A stretch of DNA of 64,000 nucleotides, taken from the NCBI GenBank assembly GCA_023423405.1, contig JAFAFR010000058.1:1-64000 (forward strand), read 5' to 3'. Source of the stretch: Bacteroidota bacterium (lineage in GTDB: Bacteria > Bacteroidota > Bacteroidia > Chitinophagales > Chitinophagaceae). The notes beneath the pieces are model-generated. The model saw only the letters and a list, made by a program, of their open reading frames with translations, was not told the origin of the DNA and ran no database searches. The translations under genes were made by a program, and so were the position numbers. Below, piece after piece: positions 1 through 10,500 of this stretch (position 1 is its first letter; the number at the start of each line of letters is the position of its first letter).

Positions 1-1
1 C

Positions 2-562
2 GGGGAGTTGTTTCGCGGCCACAATGGTTTTGCAGGGGAGTTCAGTCACATTCCGATTTTCACTACCGACAAATTGTGCAGTTGTGGTAAAACGGGCTGC
101 CTGGAAACAGAGGCCTCCCTGCTGGTACTGATTGAAAAAGCAAAGTCTGGAATAAAAAGTGGTAAAACCACCAACCTTCGGAATCTTTCTGATTCCAATC
201 GCGAAGAAGCGTATGAATCCATTGTTTCAACAGCGCTGAAAGGCGATAAATTCTGCATTGAAATCATATCTGAAATTGGTTATAATATCGGCCGGGGATT
301 AGCGATCCTGATTCATATCCTGAATCCGGAGCTGATTATTCTCAGTGGACGTGGTTCAAGCGCCGGCAAGTTCTGGCGGGCTCCTCTTCAGCAGGCAATC
401 AATGAACATAGCATACCGCGGCTGGCAGAAAATACTGAAATTGAAATTTCCACTGTTGGCGATCGCGATGAATTATTGGGTGCAGCTGCACTGGTGATGG
501 AGAACTTCGACAAGGAAATGAAAAAGAGGAAACCTAAAGGAGCCGATATCCAAATATTCTGA
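2..562 (+). CDS. ROK family protein (sugar kinase or ROK regulator), 3' part only
   Basis: The frame is open to the left window edge, so only the C-terminal part (about 187 residues) is present. The first visible residues read GELFRGHNGFAGEFSH, which fits the ROK signature G-x-G-x-AGE-x-GH. It is followed by CSCGKTGCLE, the CxCGxxGCxE zinc-binding motif of ROK proteins. A later stretch (GYNIGRGLAILIHILNPELIILSG) is the usual ROK C-terminal nucleotide-domain segment. ROK members are either sugar kinases (glucokinase, N-acetylmannosamine or fructokinase types) or NagC/XylR-like repressors that carry an N-terminal HTH. The N-terminus lies outside the window, so the two cannot be separated. It ends 45 bp before the SusC gene on the same strand and may regulate or serve that locus. 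Confidence 0.85.
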   Translation, partial: GELFRGHNGFAGEFSHIPIFTTDKLCSCGKTGCLETEASLLVLIEKAKSGIKSGKTTNLRNLSDSNREEAYESIVSTALKGDKFCIEIISEIGYNIGRGLAILIHILNPELIILSGRGSSAGKFWRAPLQQAINEHSIPRLAENTEIEISTVGDRDELLGAAALVMENFDKEMKKRKPKGADIQIF

Positions 563-607
563 ACCCTGGGAAAGTAGAATTAATAAATACTTATAAACAC
601 AACTGCA

Positions 608-3600
608 ATGAAAAGAACGACTGTTCGAATGCTACTACTGCTGTTGCTGAGCGTAACGAGCGCTTACCTGTTTGCACAGCAAAAAAAGACGGTTACAGGT
701 ACTGTCCGCGATGAAAACGGAAACCCGCTCAGCGGCGTTACCTTCGTTATTAAAGGAACAAGGACCGGTGGCGCCACAGATAACACCGGTAACTACCTGA
801 TTACCGTTGATAAGGATGTTACACTTGTATTCAGCGGGGTGGGTTATAAGCCGCAGGAAGTTACCACTGCGGGCAAAACCGACCTGTCTATTGTAATGCA
901 ATCCAACGCCAAAGACCTGGATGAAGTAGTGGTAACCGGTTTTGGTGCGAGAAAACAAACCAGAAAACTGGCTTCTTCTGTTACAGAGATAAAAGGAGAT
1001 GAAATTGTTCGTGCCAACAACGCCAATGTAGTAAACGCGCTACAGGGAAAGGTTGCTGGCGTGAGCATTCAGCAGGGCGCCAGCGGTCCGCAGTCCAGCT
1101 CCAGGATCAGAATCCGCGGGAACACCTCTATCACTGGAAACAACAACACACCCCTGATTGTGCTGGATGGCATCCTGATCGAACCGGGAACAACCGGAAA
1201 TGACTCCTGGGGCGAAAACCCCGATTTCGGAAACATCATGAAAAACTTGAACTCCGATGATTTTGAAAGCGTTTCAGTATTGAAGGGCGCATCAGCCAGC
1301 GCCTTATATGGTTCAAAAGCCCAGAACGGCGTATTGCTGATCACCACTAAAAAAGGTCGCTCCCGCAAAGGACTGGGTCTCAGTGTTTCTCACTCTGAGA
1401 TGTACGACAATGCCTACAAGTTCCTGGATCTGCAGAATGAATACGGCGGAGGTATCAACCCAACATTTGAAAAAGATGCGAGTGGTGTCGATATCATCGA
1501 TCCTGTGAATGCTCCCTATGCAACTGGCGGATATTCGTTTGGACCTAAGTTCGATGGCCGCATGGTGAAAGAAGTAGATGGCCGTATGGTGAAATGGGAA
1601 CCGAACCAGCCGCTTGATTATTTCCAGACAGGGAAATTCATCAATACAAATGTTGCGGTGGAAGGAGGTAATGAACGTACAACATTTCGTTTTTCTTACA
1701 GCAACCTGTTTAACAATAGTATAATGCCCAACAACGATATGAAGCGGAACAGCTTCACTTTCCGGGCAACGCACAAGATATCCAATGCTGTAAATATCGA
1801 TGCAAGTGTAAACTATACCAACACCAAAGCGTATAACCCCATCCGCCAGGGCAGCCGTAACAACCCTTTGTTCGCCTTTACCTATTATATGGCGAGACAT
1901 GTGGATATCAACTACTACGCGAACAATTATATCAACCCTGCCGGCGGTGCGCTGAGCAGTGTTGATCCAAACGTGAACGATCCCTATCGTTTGGGCAGTT
2001 TGTTCTTTGGCCTCTACGAAGACAACCGCAAAAAAACAGAAAACAACCTGTTGGCCAACGTGGATCTCTCAGTTAAGCTGAATTCCTGGCTCGATGTGCT
2101 CGTTCGGGCGAACACCAACTATTATACCGACTCTTACGAGAGAAAGAATCTTGGTCCCGGTATCGGATTTTCCGGTGGCGACTATCAGCTCAGCCAAACC
2201 AACTGGCAGACTTTCCGGATACAGGCATTGCTGAATGGCAACAAACAACTGTCCGATGACTTCTCTACAACGTTCTCGCTGGGTGGTGAAACTTATCGTA
2301 ATATTGGCGGCTTCTACAACAATGCTTATACCAATGGCGGTTTAAAAATTCCCGGTCAATTTGCTATTAACAATTCAATTAACCCGGCTACAGCAGAAGG
2401 ATATCCTACCGCTGGCAGAAGGACCGACGCTCTTTATCTCTACGGTGATTTTAGCTGGAGAAACATGCTGACCCTGAGTTTTAGTGGTCGTAATGACTGG
2501 TCCTCAACACTTACTTATAGTGATGGACATGGTAACTATACTTATTTTTATCCCAGTGTAGGCCTGGCATGGATATTTACCGAATTGCCTGCAGTTAAAA
2601 ACTTCAGCGCACTTTCCTTTGGTAAATTGAGAGGTGCGTTGTCATGGACTGGTCTTGATGCCGATCCCCAGTTGACAAATAACACAGGTTATTACGGACT
2701 GGTCGGAACTTTCAATAATATGAACAACGGTAACCAGTCGGTATACGGATGGAACAGCTCAACCCTGGGCAATCAGAATCTTAAAAACCAACTGACCCGC
2801 GAGATTGAAATTGGTGCGGATCTTCGCTTCTTTAACAACCGGTTGGGTATTGACTTTGCCTGGTATAAGAAAAATACCTACAATCAAATATTCAATCTGA
2901 GTGCACCATCTGAAAGCGGTATTACTTCAAGAGTTGTAAACGGTGGTAACGTGGAAAACACGGGTATCGAAATTCTCTTGACTACCGTACCGGTCAGGAA
3001 CAAAAACCTGACATGGAATGCCAATTTCACGCTGACCCGCAACCGCAATAAGATCATTGAAATCGCACCGGGAGTTCCTTCTATCGACCTGGAACTGGCT
3101 TTTGGTGCTGATGTAGTGGCTAAAGCTGTTGCAGGCGGAGACTGGGGAGCTGTTGAAACAGGATTCGGATATGCGTATTATCAGAAGAAAGATGCAGAAG
3201 GCAAACCTGTTGACCACCCGTCCAATGGTCAAAAAGTGATTGGGTCTGCGAGTTATGGTACAACCGGGGGTTACTATACCTATATGCGCCAGCAAGACTA
3301 TGATGGAACCAAGCGCATTCTCGGAAACATTATGGAAGACTTTATGGCAGCAACAACACAGACGGTTAACTACAAGAATTTCTTCCTGAACGTTCAGATC
3401 GATGCCAAAATCGGTGGATTGATGGCTTCTGCTACACACCAGTATGGCTCAGCAAACGGTTCTTTCAAGAATTCCCTGTTTGGCCGTGATGAAACTTCTG
3501 GCGGTATTACATTCACTGACAACAACGGTAATGTTCGCCATGATGGTATTATTCCTGACGGTGTGCTGAATGATGGTATCACTGCTGTAAATTCTTCCGG

Positions 3601-3982
3601 TCAAACAGTTGACCTCGGTGGGATGACTTATAAAGAGGCGGTTGACGAGGGGCTCCTGAAGCCTGTTCCGGCTTATGCTTATTATGAGAATCTTTCTCAG
3701 TGGTCTTCCGGTATCCGCGAGTATTCCATCTTTGAGAACTCCTGGGTTTCGCTGCGCGAAGTTTCCGTTGGCTATAGCTTCCCTGCCAGGGTTACTAATA
3801 AAATAAAATGTAATAACCTGCGCGTTTCCCTCGTCGGAAGGAACCTGACATACCTGTACAGGACAACTGAGGGAGGAGTAAATCCTGAGAGCATCTACAG
3901 CAACCGCTCCGCAGCATTTGCTGAATACGGTGGATATCCTTTCGTGAGAAGCCTCGGGTTTAACGTTAATGCAGCCTTTTAA
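608..3982 (+). CDS. SusC/RagA-type TonB-linked outer membrane protein
   Basis: This 1124-residue protein has a signal peptide (about residues 1-24, ending YLFAQ), a carboxypeptidase-D-regulatory-like beta-sandwich (about 28-100, starting VTGTVRDENGNPLSGV), the SusC linker DEVVVTGFG, and a TonB plug (about 110-250, including RIRIRGNTS and ALYGSKAQNGVLLITTKKG). The remainder is a 22-strand-type barrel. It imports a ligand across the outer membrane together with the SusD lipoprotein encoded 24 bp downstream. Unlike the SusC at 53912-57271 it has no STN domain, so it is not expected to signal to an ECF sigma/FecR pair, and none is encoded here. The ligand is unknown. The genes that follow are redox enzymes, not glycosidases, so the cargo may not be a carbohydrate. 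Confidence 0.93.
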   Translation: MKRTTVRMLLLLLLSVTSAYLFAQQKKTVTGTVRDENGNPLSGVTFVIKGTRTGGATDNTGNYLITVDKDVTLVFSGVGYKPQEVTTAGKTDLSIVMQSNAKDLDEVVVTGFGARKQTRKLASSVTEIKGDEIVRANNANVVNALQGKVAGVSIQQGASGPQSSSRIRIRGNTSITGNNNTPLIVLDGILIEPGTTGNDSWGENPDFGNIMKNLNSDDFESVSVLKGASASALYGSKAQNGVLLITTKKGRSRKGLGLSVSHSEMYDNAYKFLDLQNEYGGGINPTFEKDASGVDIIDPVNAPYATGGYSFGPKFDGRMVKEVDGRMVKWEPNQPLDYFQTGKFINTNVAVEGGNERTTFRFSYSNLFNNSIMPNNDMKRNSFTFRATHKISNAVNIDASVNYTNTKAYNPIRQGSRNNPLFAFTYYMARHVDINYYANNYINPAGGALSSVDPNVNDPYRLGSLFFGLYEDNRKKTENNLLANVDLSVKLNSWLDVLVRANTNYYTDSYERKNLGPGIGFSGGDYQLSQTNWQTFRIQALLNGNKQLSDDFSTTFSLGGETYRNIGGFYNNAYTNGGLKIPGQFAINNSINPATAEGYPTAGRRTDALYLYGDFSWRNMLTLSFSGRNDWSSTLTYSDGHGNYTYFYPSVGLAWIFTELPAVKNFSALSFGKLRGALSWTGLDADPQLTNNTGYYGLVGTFNNMNNGNQSVYGWNSSTLGNQNLKNQLTREIEIGADLRFFNNRLGIDFAWYKKNTYNQIFNLSAPSESGITSRVVNGGNVENTGIEILLTTVPVRNKNLTWNANFTLTRNRNKIIEIAPGVPSIDLELAFGADVVAKAVAGGDWGAVETGFGYAYYQKKDAEGKPVDHPSNGQKVIGSASYGTTGGYYTYMRQQDYDGTKRILGNIMEDFMAATTQTVNYKNFFLNVQIDAKIGGLMASATHQYGSANGSFKNSLFGRDETSGGITFTDNNGNVRHDGIIPDGVLNDGITAVNSSGQTVDLGGMTYKEAVDEGLLKPVPAYAYYENLSQWSSGIREYSIFENSWVSLREVSVGYSFPARVTNKIKCNNLRVSLVGRNLTYLYRTTEGGVNPESIYSNRSAAFAEYGGYPFVRSLGFNVNAAF

Positions 3983-4006
3983 TCTTAATGCCTAATTTTT
4001 GAAGAA

Positions 4007-5602
4007 ATGAAACGAGCTAATAAATTATATAAATACTTTTTGCTGGGGGCTGCTATTACTGTTACTGCAGTTTCCTGTAAAAAGTCAGCTTTCGTGGAAG
4101 ATAACATTTCTCCTACCACGATCTACGAACTGAAGCCGGAAGACCAGTTTTTGCGTGCTTCCATCAATGTGGCCAACGACTTTGAATATTTCTATGATGT
4201 ATACCGCAAGCTGAATTTCTGGCTGCAGTATACCACACAGTCTACCGGCAATGGTGCAAACTTTAACCTGCCCGGTGCGCAGTTCAACTACCGCTATGGC
4301 CGGTTTTATGGTGATCTTGGCTATTCAATTGTTGATGCCGTTCAGATCATTGACAAACTTCCGGACGATCAGAAAGCTAGATACACAAATATCAGGGCCA
4401 TTAGTGAAATCGTTTATGCATACTATGGTTTTTACGTGAGCGATATCAATGGAAGCGTTCCGTTCACTGAGGCTTTTCAGGCACGTTATGGCGGAACCCT
4501 GACACCTGCCTACGATTCCCAGCAGGATATCTTTGCACAAGCTGACGCTTTGATAAAAGGCGCCGTGAATGCGCTGGAATCTGGTGCGGGTGACCAGGTT
4601 GAACTGGGACAGAACGACCCCTTCTTTGGCGGCAACGTCGCCAGTTGGATTCGTACCGGCAATGCACTTCGCCTTAAAATCGCTCTGCGTTTAATGAAGG
4701 CTGATCCTCAAACGCTCAGCGCTATTGCAAATGATGTATTGTCTGACCCTCAGCAGATGTCGTCTATTGCGGATTCCTGGATGCTGAAAGTTGGCCCCGG
4801 CTTTGCTGATGGCAATGGTAATTACAATCCGACAGGTTTCGCAGCAGGTCGCCCCATCCTGGAATTTATGAAAGGGAATGATGATCCTCGTTTGAGGATT
4901 TATTTCCGCCCCAATAAAAATGGCCAGTATGTGGGTAGCTTTACCAGCCCGGATGAAGCCCAGTTGCCTGCGAACCGGCCGCTGTATTCCGTAACAGATA
5001 CACTGTCTCAACTGCAGCATCGTCTGTTTACACCAAATTACAGCTACGATGGTAGCGCCGGCGATGGCTCTGGTTTCTTTCCCCTGCTGACTTATGCGGA
5101 GTATTGCTTTATCCGCGCCGATCTGGCGGCCCGCGGTATTGCCGGCTCCGATGCTGAGACATGGTATAAGAATGGGGTATATGCCTCGATCGACCTTTAT
5201 AACCAGCAGGCTAAACTTGCCAAGATTCCCGGATATGTTGAAGTTACAGGTGCAGAGAAGGATAGTTACTATGGAAAATCTGATGTAACTTTTAATGCAG
5301 GCAAGGCAACAGAATTAATTGCGGTTCAGGCCCATATGGACTTCTTCCGGAACCCGTTTGAAGCCTGGGCATGGTGGAAGAGAACCGGTTTCCCCAATTC
5401 TACTTCAGTACTCCCCTGGACAGTAATGAAATCCAACGGTGCCACGCTGACGCTTCCGCGCAGGGCTTCCCTGTCTCTGCTTCCCTCAACCAGTTTGCTG
5501 TATGACAACCAGAATGCAGCTTACCAGCAAATGGAACAGGACCCCAATTTCGGCGACGGTCCGGGTGATGCTTTTGGACGTGTTTGGTGGGACAAACCGT
5601 AA
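4007..5602 (+). CDS. SusD/RagB-like surface lipoprotein
   Basis: This 531-residue partner of the preceding SusC has a lipoprotein signal peptide with Cys24 as the likely lipidated residue (TAVSCKKS). The body is alpha-helical and TPR-like, in the manner of SusD, with motifs such as AEYCFIRADLAARG (helix packing region) and a C-terminal RASLSLLPSTSLLYD. Length and layout fit the SusD-like 2 subgroup rather than classical SusD. It would cap the SusC barrel and bind the ligand at the cell surface. A strong hairpin with a T-run follows 25 bp after the stop codon. Confidence 0.88.
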   Translation: MKRANKLYKYFLLGAAITVTAVSCKKSAFVEDNISPTTIYELKPEDQFLRASINVANDFEYFYDVYRKLNFWLQYTTQSTGNGANFNLPGAQFNYRYGRFYGDLGYSIVDAVQIIDKLPDDQKARYTNIRAISEIVYAYYGFYVSDINGSVPFTEAFQARYGGTLTPAYDSQQDIFAQADALIKGAVNALESGAGDQVELGQNDPFFGGNVASWIRTGNALRLKIALRLMKADPQTLSAIANDVLSDPQQMSSIADSWMLKVGPGFADGNGNYNPTGFAAGRPILEFMKGNDDPRLRIYFRPNKNGQYVGSFTSPDEAQLPANRPLYSVTDTLSQLQHRLFTPNYSYDGSAGDGSGFFPLLTYAEYCFIRADLAARGIAGSDAETWYKNGVYASIDLYNQQAKLAKIPGYVEVTGAEKDSYYGKSDVTFNAGKATELIAVQAHMDFFRNPFEAWAWWKRTGFPNSTSVLPWTVMKSNGATLTLPRRASLSLLPSTSLLYDNQNAAYQQMEQDPNFGDGPGDAFGRVWWDKP

Positions 5603-5626
5603 TGCTCGTGTTTAATTGCATATGAG

Positions 5627-5660
5627 TAAAACCCCGGTTCCCCTGCCGGGGTTTTATTCT
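5627..5660 (+). terminator. Rho-independent terminator after susD
   Basis: An 11-bp perfect stem TAAAACCCCGG (5627-5637) / CCGGGGTTTTA (5646-5656) with an 8-nt loop is followed by a T-rich tail. The next gene starts only 12 bp after the structure, leaving almost no room for a new promoter. It is therefore probably a partial terminator that lowers expression of the redox genes relative to susCD. Confidence 0.85.
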
Positions 5661-5671
5661 TAAATTGTAGC

Positions 5672-6250
5672 ATGCTTAGATATTGCCTGCTTGTTCTTGC
5701 TATTTGTTGCTACGGTGTTGTAGCTGCCCAGAAACAATACAGTTTCCAGGCAATACAACGTAAGGGCTTGCAATATCTCACTGAAGAAAGTGATGGTAAG
5801 GCTCTGAAGGAACACAAAGCTGCGCTTTTTTTGTTTCTGTCGCCCGAATGCCCACTTTGCAAAAACTATGGGCTGGTATTGAAAAGGATTTATGAGGAAT
5901 ATGGATCCAGGATTCAAATGATCGGAATATTTCCCGGATCGGGTTATTCAGCCGAAGAGATTAAAAACTATCTCAATAAGTATGGCATTGGTTTTTCCGC
6001 GGCCGTAGACCCGAAATTCAAGCTTTCATCCTACCTGGAAGCAACTATTACTCCCGAAGCAGTTTTGATTGATCCTGAAGGGTGGATGCTTTACAGGGGG
6101 GCGATCGATGATTGGGTTGTTACATTGGGAAGAAAAAAAGTACATCCCGAAAAAGAATATCTCAAAGACGCCATTGCTCAATATCTGTCCCATAATCCTG
6201 TTCTCATCAGGCAGACTTCTCCGAAAGGTTGTCTGATCAATGAATTCTAA
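5672..6250 (+). CDS. Exported thioredoxin-fold (redoxin/AhpC-TSA-like) protein
   Basis: This 192-residue protein has an N-terminal signal peptide (MLRYCLLVLAICCYGVVAAQ). The thioredoxin fold shows LFLSPECPLCKNY with a CPLC pair (about residues 61-64) at the position of the redox-active cysteines, and TITPEAVLIDPEG with the cis-proline preceding strand beta-3. It is expected to act in the periplasm as a thiol oxidoreductase or peroxidase-like protein. It ends 6 bp before the cytochrome c / copper monooxygenase-like gene and is presumably co-transcribed. A redoxin next to this kind of cytochrome/copper protein suggests it maintains cysteine or haem-site thiols of the partner, or handles peroxide. 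That is inference from neighbourhood. Confidence 0.85.
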   Translation: MLRYCLLVLAICCYGVVAAQKQYSFQAIQRKGLQYLTEESDGKALKEHKAALFLFLSPECPLCKNYGLVLKRIYEEYGSRIQMIGIFPGSGYSAEEIKNYLNKYGIGFSAAVDPKFKLSSYLEATITPEAVLIDPEGWMLYRGAIDDWVVTLGRKKVHPEKEYLKDAIAQYLSHNPVLIRQTSPKGCLINEF

Positions 6251-6256
6251 ACAAAT

Positions 6257-7591
6257 ATGAAAGCCCTGCTTCACAAATTTTTTTTACTGTGTTTTAGTAC
6301 AGCGCTGTATGCGTCAGTATCCGGTCAGGCTCCAACATATTATGATGACATAGAGCCGATCATTATTTCCAACTGCGCTCCCTGCCATAAACCGGGAGAA
6401 GCTGGCCCTTTTTCACTTCTTACCTACCAGGATGTTGCCAAGAGGGCAAAGTTCATTAAAGAGGTAGTGCAATCAGGTTTTATGCCGCCGTGGAAAGCTG
6501 ATAACAGGTATGTTCATTTTTCCAATGACAGGTCTCTGGCTGAAAAAGATATCGAAAAAATTGTGCAGTGGGTGGATGCGAAAGCGCCAGCAGGAACACG
6601 CCGCGCCACTTCATCCATACTGGAACAATCGGTGATAGCCGGAACCACTTATCCCAGGAAACCAGACCTTGTTCTGCAAATGTCTGACAGCTTCACAGTA
6701 TCGGGGGGGAACTACGAACAATATGTTATATTCAAAATACCTTTTGAACTAAAGGATTCCTTCAATGTGGAAGCAATAGAGTTTATTGCCAATAATAAAA
6801 AGCTGGTGCACCATGTAAACTATGCTATTCATCCTGTCCTCGACGAAAGCATTGATATGAACAAGTCTGTTCCGCTGGTTAATCTCACAGATGGCAACCG
6901 CCGGCTGTTTGACCAGTATCAGCCCTACCGGAAAACCATAACCTATTATGGCGGCTGGATTCCGGGCGCAAGGTATGAATCCTATCCTGGTGATTTTGGA
7001 TGGGTATTGCCCAAGCGTGGTGTTATATTGATGACGGTTCACTTCAGTCCGATCCCGGAAAATGAGTCTTTTTTTGGTGGAGTCAATCTTTTCTTTAAGA
7101 AGAGTAAGGTGAAAAGACCTGTGAAAGTGGTAAGCTTCGGATCCGGCGGCATCGGAGAGGGGCAGATTGAACCTATATTTTACATTAAGGCCAACCAGAA
7201 AGAAACATTCACGCTGGACGTAAGCAACCCCAATGAAGACCAGTCCTTACTGTATGTTTGGCCTCATATGCATCTGATTGGGAAAGTCTTTAAAGCATAT
7301 GCGATCACACCGGCGAATGATACGGTAAAACTCGTGTACATTCCCGATTGGGACTTCCGCTGGCAGGAAGTGTACCGGTTTGAAAAGCCGGTAAAAATTC
7401 CCAGGGGATCGGTGATTCACATTGAAGGAACGTACGACAATACTGCCGACAATCCCTTTAACCCGAATAGCCCGCCTAAAACGATATTTTCCCGCGGTGA
7501 CATGAAAACAACAGATGAAATGATGACCTTAATGGTCATATTTGTTCCTTATCAGCCGGGCGATGAAAACATTAACCTGAAAACAGAATGA
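6257..7591 (+). CDS. Cytochrome c fused to a PHM/DBM-like copper type II monooxygenase domain
   Basis: This 444-residue exported protein has a signal peptide of about 24 residues. Residues 40-44 are CAPCH, a c-type haem attachment motif, in a small Planctomycete-type cytochrome c domain. M76 in GFMPPW is a candidate distal ligand. The remainder matches the copper type II ascorbate-dependent monooxygenase fold (peptidylglycine alpha-hydroxylating / dopamine beta-monooxygenase). H185-H186 (LVHHVNY) and H262 (MTVHFSP) fit the CuH site. H337-x-H339 (WPHMHL) and M422 (TDEMMTL) fit the CuM site. All six copper ligands known in PHM have a counterpart in the right order. A haem next to the copper domain could donate the electrons that ascorbate supplies in animal enzymes (inference). 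The substrate is unknown. Its stop overlaps the start of the next gene by 4 bp. Confidence 0.82.
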   Translation: MKALLHKFFLLCFSTALYASVSGQAPTYYDDIEPIIISNCAPCHKPGEAGPFSLLTYQDVAKRAKFIKEVVQSGFMPPWKADNRYVHFSNDRSLAEKDIEKIVQWVDAKAPAGTRRATSSILEQSVIAGTTYPRKPDLVLQMSDSFTVSGGNYEQYVIFKIPFELKDSFNVEAIEFIANNKKLVHHVNYAIHPVLDESIDMNKSVPLVNLTDGNRRLFDQYQPYRKTITYYGGWIPGARYESYPGDFGWVLPKRGVILMTVHFSPIPENESFFGGVNLFFKKSKVKRPVKVVSFGSGGIGEGQIEPIFYIKANQKETFTLDVSNPNEDQSLLYVWPHMHLIGKVFKAYAITPANDTVKLVYIPDWDFRWQEVYRFEKPVKIPRGSVIHIEGTYDNTADNPFNPNSPPKTIFSRGDMKTTDEMMTLMVIFVPYQPGDENINLKTE

Positions 7592-10500
7592 ATTTTTTTT
7601 CGGCCATAATAGTGTTTTCCGGATTTTTATTGCTTGGCCTGGAAAACAGCTACGCGCAATCCCCACTGTTTAGTGAAATGCATCCACGCGAAACTGGTGT
7701 CGATTTTGTTAATCGTATTACAGAAGACGACTCTCTAAACGTTTTCAAATATGAATATCTCTACAATGGCGCTGGAGTAGGGATCGGGGATTTTAATAAC
7801 GACGGTCTGCCGGATATCTATCTCTCAGGCAATATGACAGGCTCCAGGCTATACCTGAATAAAGGCGGGCTGACTTTTGCTGATATCACCGGACCTTCGG
7901 GCACAAAAGGGAATGGCCGCTGGGCAACCGGAGTGTGCGTTGCTGATGTAAATGGCGATGGATGGGTGGATATCTATCTCTGTCATTCCGGAAAATACGG
8001 GCAGGAAGACCAACTGACCAATGAACTGTTCATCAATCAGGGACTTGAAAACGGTATTCCGGTATTTAAGGAAATGGCAAAAGCCTATGGACTCGATGCG
8101 CCTGGTACACAGAGTACGCAGTCCGCTTTTTTTGACTATGACAGGGATGGCGATCTGGATATGTTTTTGCTGAATCATTCCAATCACACCTACAATCCGT
8201 TTCTGAATACCCGGAGGATCCGCTCAACCCCGCATCACGGGTTTGGTAACCGCTTGTTTCGAAACGATGGAAAAAAAGGCGAACAGCCACGATTTACAGA
8301 TGTAACAATTTCGGCCGGCATTATTAACAATGCGCTCAATTTCGGCCTGGCTGTGGTTATTGCAGACATCGACAGGGATGGCTGGCCGGATATCTACACC
8401 ACAAGTGACTACACGGAAAAAGATTGCTTCTATCGAAATAACCGGAACGGAACATTCACGGAGTCGCTGGAGAAATCCTTCGCCCACATTTCAAAATATA
8501 GTATGGGGGCTGATATTGGTGATGTCGATAATGACGGCCGGCCGGATATCCTTACACTGGATATGCTGCCGGAAGGAAACCACCGACAAAAGATGCTGAA
8601 AGGGCCCGACGAATACGATCAGTATCACCTGTTGCAGGACAGCGGATATTACAAACAGCAAATGCGAAATATGCTGCAATTGAACCAGGGAATTGATGAA
8701 AAGGGGAACATCCGTTTCAGCGAAATAGGTCAGCTGGCTGGTATTTCAAATACCGATTGGAGCTGGGCTGGTCTGCTTGCCGATTTTGACAACGACGGAA
8801 TGAAGGATCTCCTGATTACGAATGGCTATCTCCGTGACTATACCGATATGGATTTTATGAAATATACGGTGGCAGATGCAAAATTTGCTGCTGCAAAAGA
8901 GGGCAAAGAGGAATTCAAAACTGCCGCCCTCGTTCAAAAAATGCCGTCCAATAAAATACCCAATTATATTTTCCAAAATGAAGGGAACCTGCACTTCGCC
9001 AACAAAACAAAGACATGGGGTCTGACTCAGTCCGCAATTTCCGGAGCAGCAGCAATTGCCGACCTGGATAATGACGGTGATCTAGACCTGGTCATTTGCA
9101 ACAACAACGGACCGGTCACAATTTACAAAAACAACCTGGCCCATCAACAGTATGTGAAGGTCGTATGCAAAACCGGAATGGGCTTTGCACCGGCACTCGG
9201 TACACAACTGATACTAAAATCAACCGACGGTCGGGAACAATATCATGAATTATATACCGTAAGAGGCTACCAGAGCACGGTTGGCGCCGAAGTAATCTTT
9301 GGCACAAGTGGATGGGGAAAGCCTGATTCCCTTGTCGTCATCTGGCCGGACGGAACAGATACAGTCATTGGAGGAATACGGTCGGGACAAACCGTGTTAC
9401 TAACAGAGCCGGATAACCGAAAACAGATTCCCGGGGCTGCAACATATAAAAAAGAGACCTGGGTGACAAATGTAACCTCCGCATCGGGTATTGATTTCCA
9501 GCATCACGAAAATAGCTTTATCGATTTTAAGGATGAAGTGCTGCTGCCGTTGATGCTTTCCCGGCAGGGCCCGGCACTTGCCACAGCGGACGTGGATGGT
9601 GACGGCAATCACGACATTTTTTTGGGTGGTGCAATTGGTCAGCCAGGAACCTTATACCTGCAGGTAAAAGAAGGAATATTTGCCCCTTCGTCCTCGCAAC
9701 CCTGGATAGCAGATTCCAGTTTTGAAGACGTGCATGCCATTTTTCTGGATGCAGATGGAGATGGTGATCAGGATTTGTATGTGGTAAGCGGGGGCAATGA
9801 ATATGCCGACCAGTCACCCGAGTATCAGGACAGGCTTTATATTAACAATGGAAGAGGGGAATTTACCCGGAATACAGATGCGCTGCCGGCAATGCTTTCT
9901 TCAAAGCAAATAGTTGTTGCTGGTGATATGGACGGTGATGGCGACCCCGATCTTTTTGTAGGAGGCATGTATGTCCCTGGTATGTATCCGTTGGCAGCGC
10001 CGTCCTATTTATTGCGGAATGATTCAAAAAACGGAGTAGCCAGGTTTACAGATATATCAAAGGAAGCCGGGCTAAATCTGTCTGAGCTGGGAGCGGTGAC
10101 CTGTGCCGCTTTTGCCGATATTAACGGTGACAACTATCCTGAGCTGCTCATCGGAGGTGATTGGATGTCTGTCCAGGTACTGGAGAACCGCCGTGGAAAA
10201 TTTTACGGCTCACTCAAAACCATTCAGGAAGCAGGGGCCGGTTGGTGGAGGTATATGCTGCCGGGAGATTTTGACGGAGATGGTAAAATCGATATACTGC
10301 TGGGCAATTGTGGCTTAAACACGCAAATGAAGGTTAGCAAAGCTGAACCTGCCCGGCTTATCGCGGCGGACATCGACGATAATGGAACATTGGATCCATT
10401 GCTCACCTATTATATACAGGGGCAGTCTTTTCCATCAGCTTCCCGGGATGAATTGCTTGAACAGGTGACCGCCTTAAGAAAGAAGTTTGTGTATTATAAG

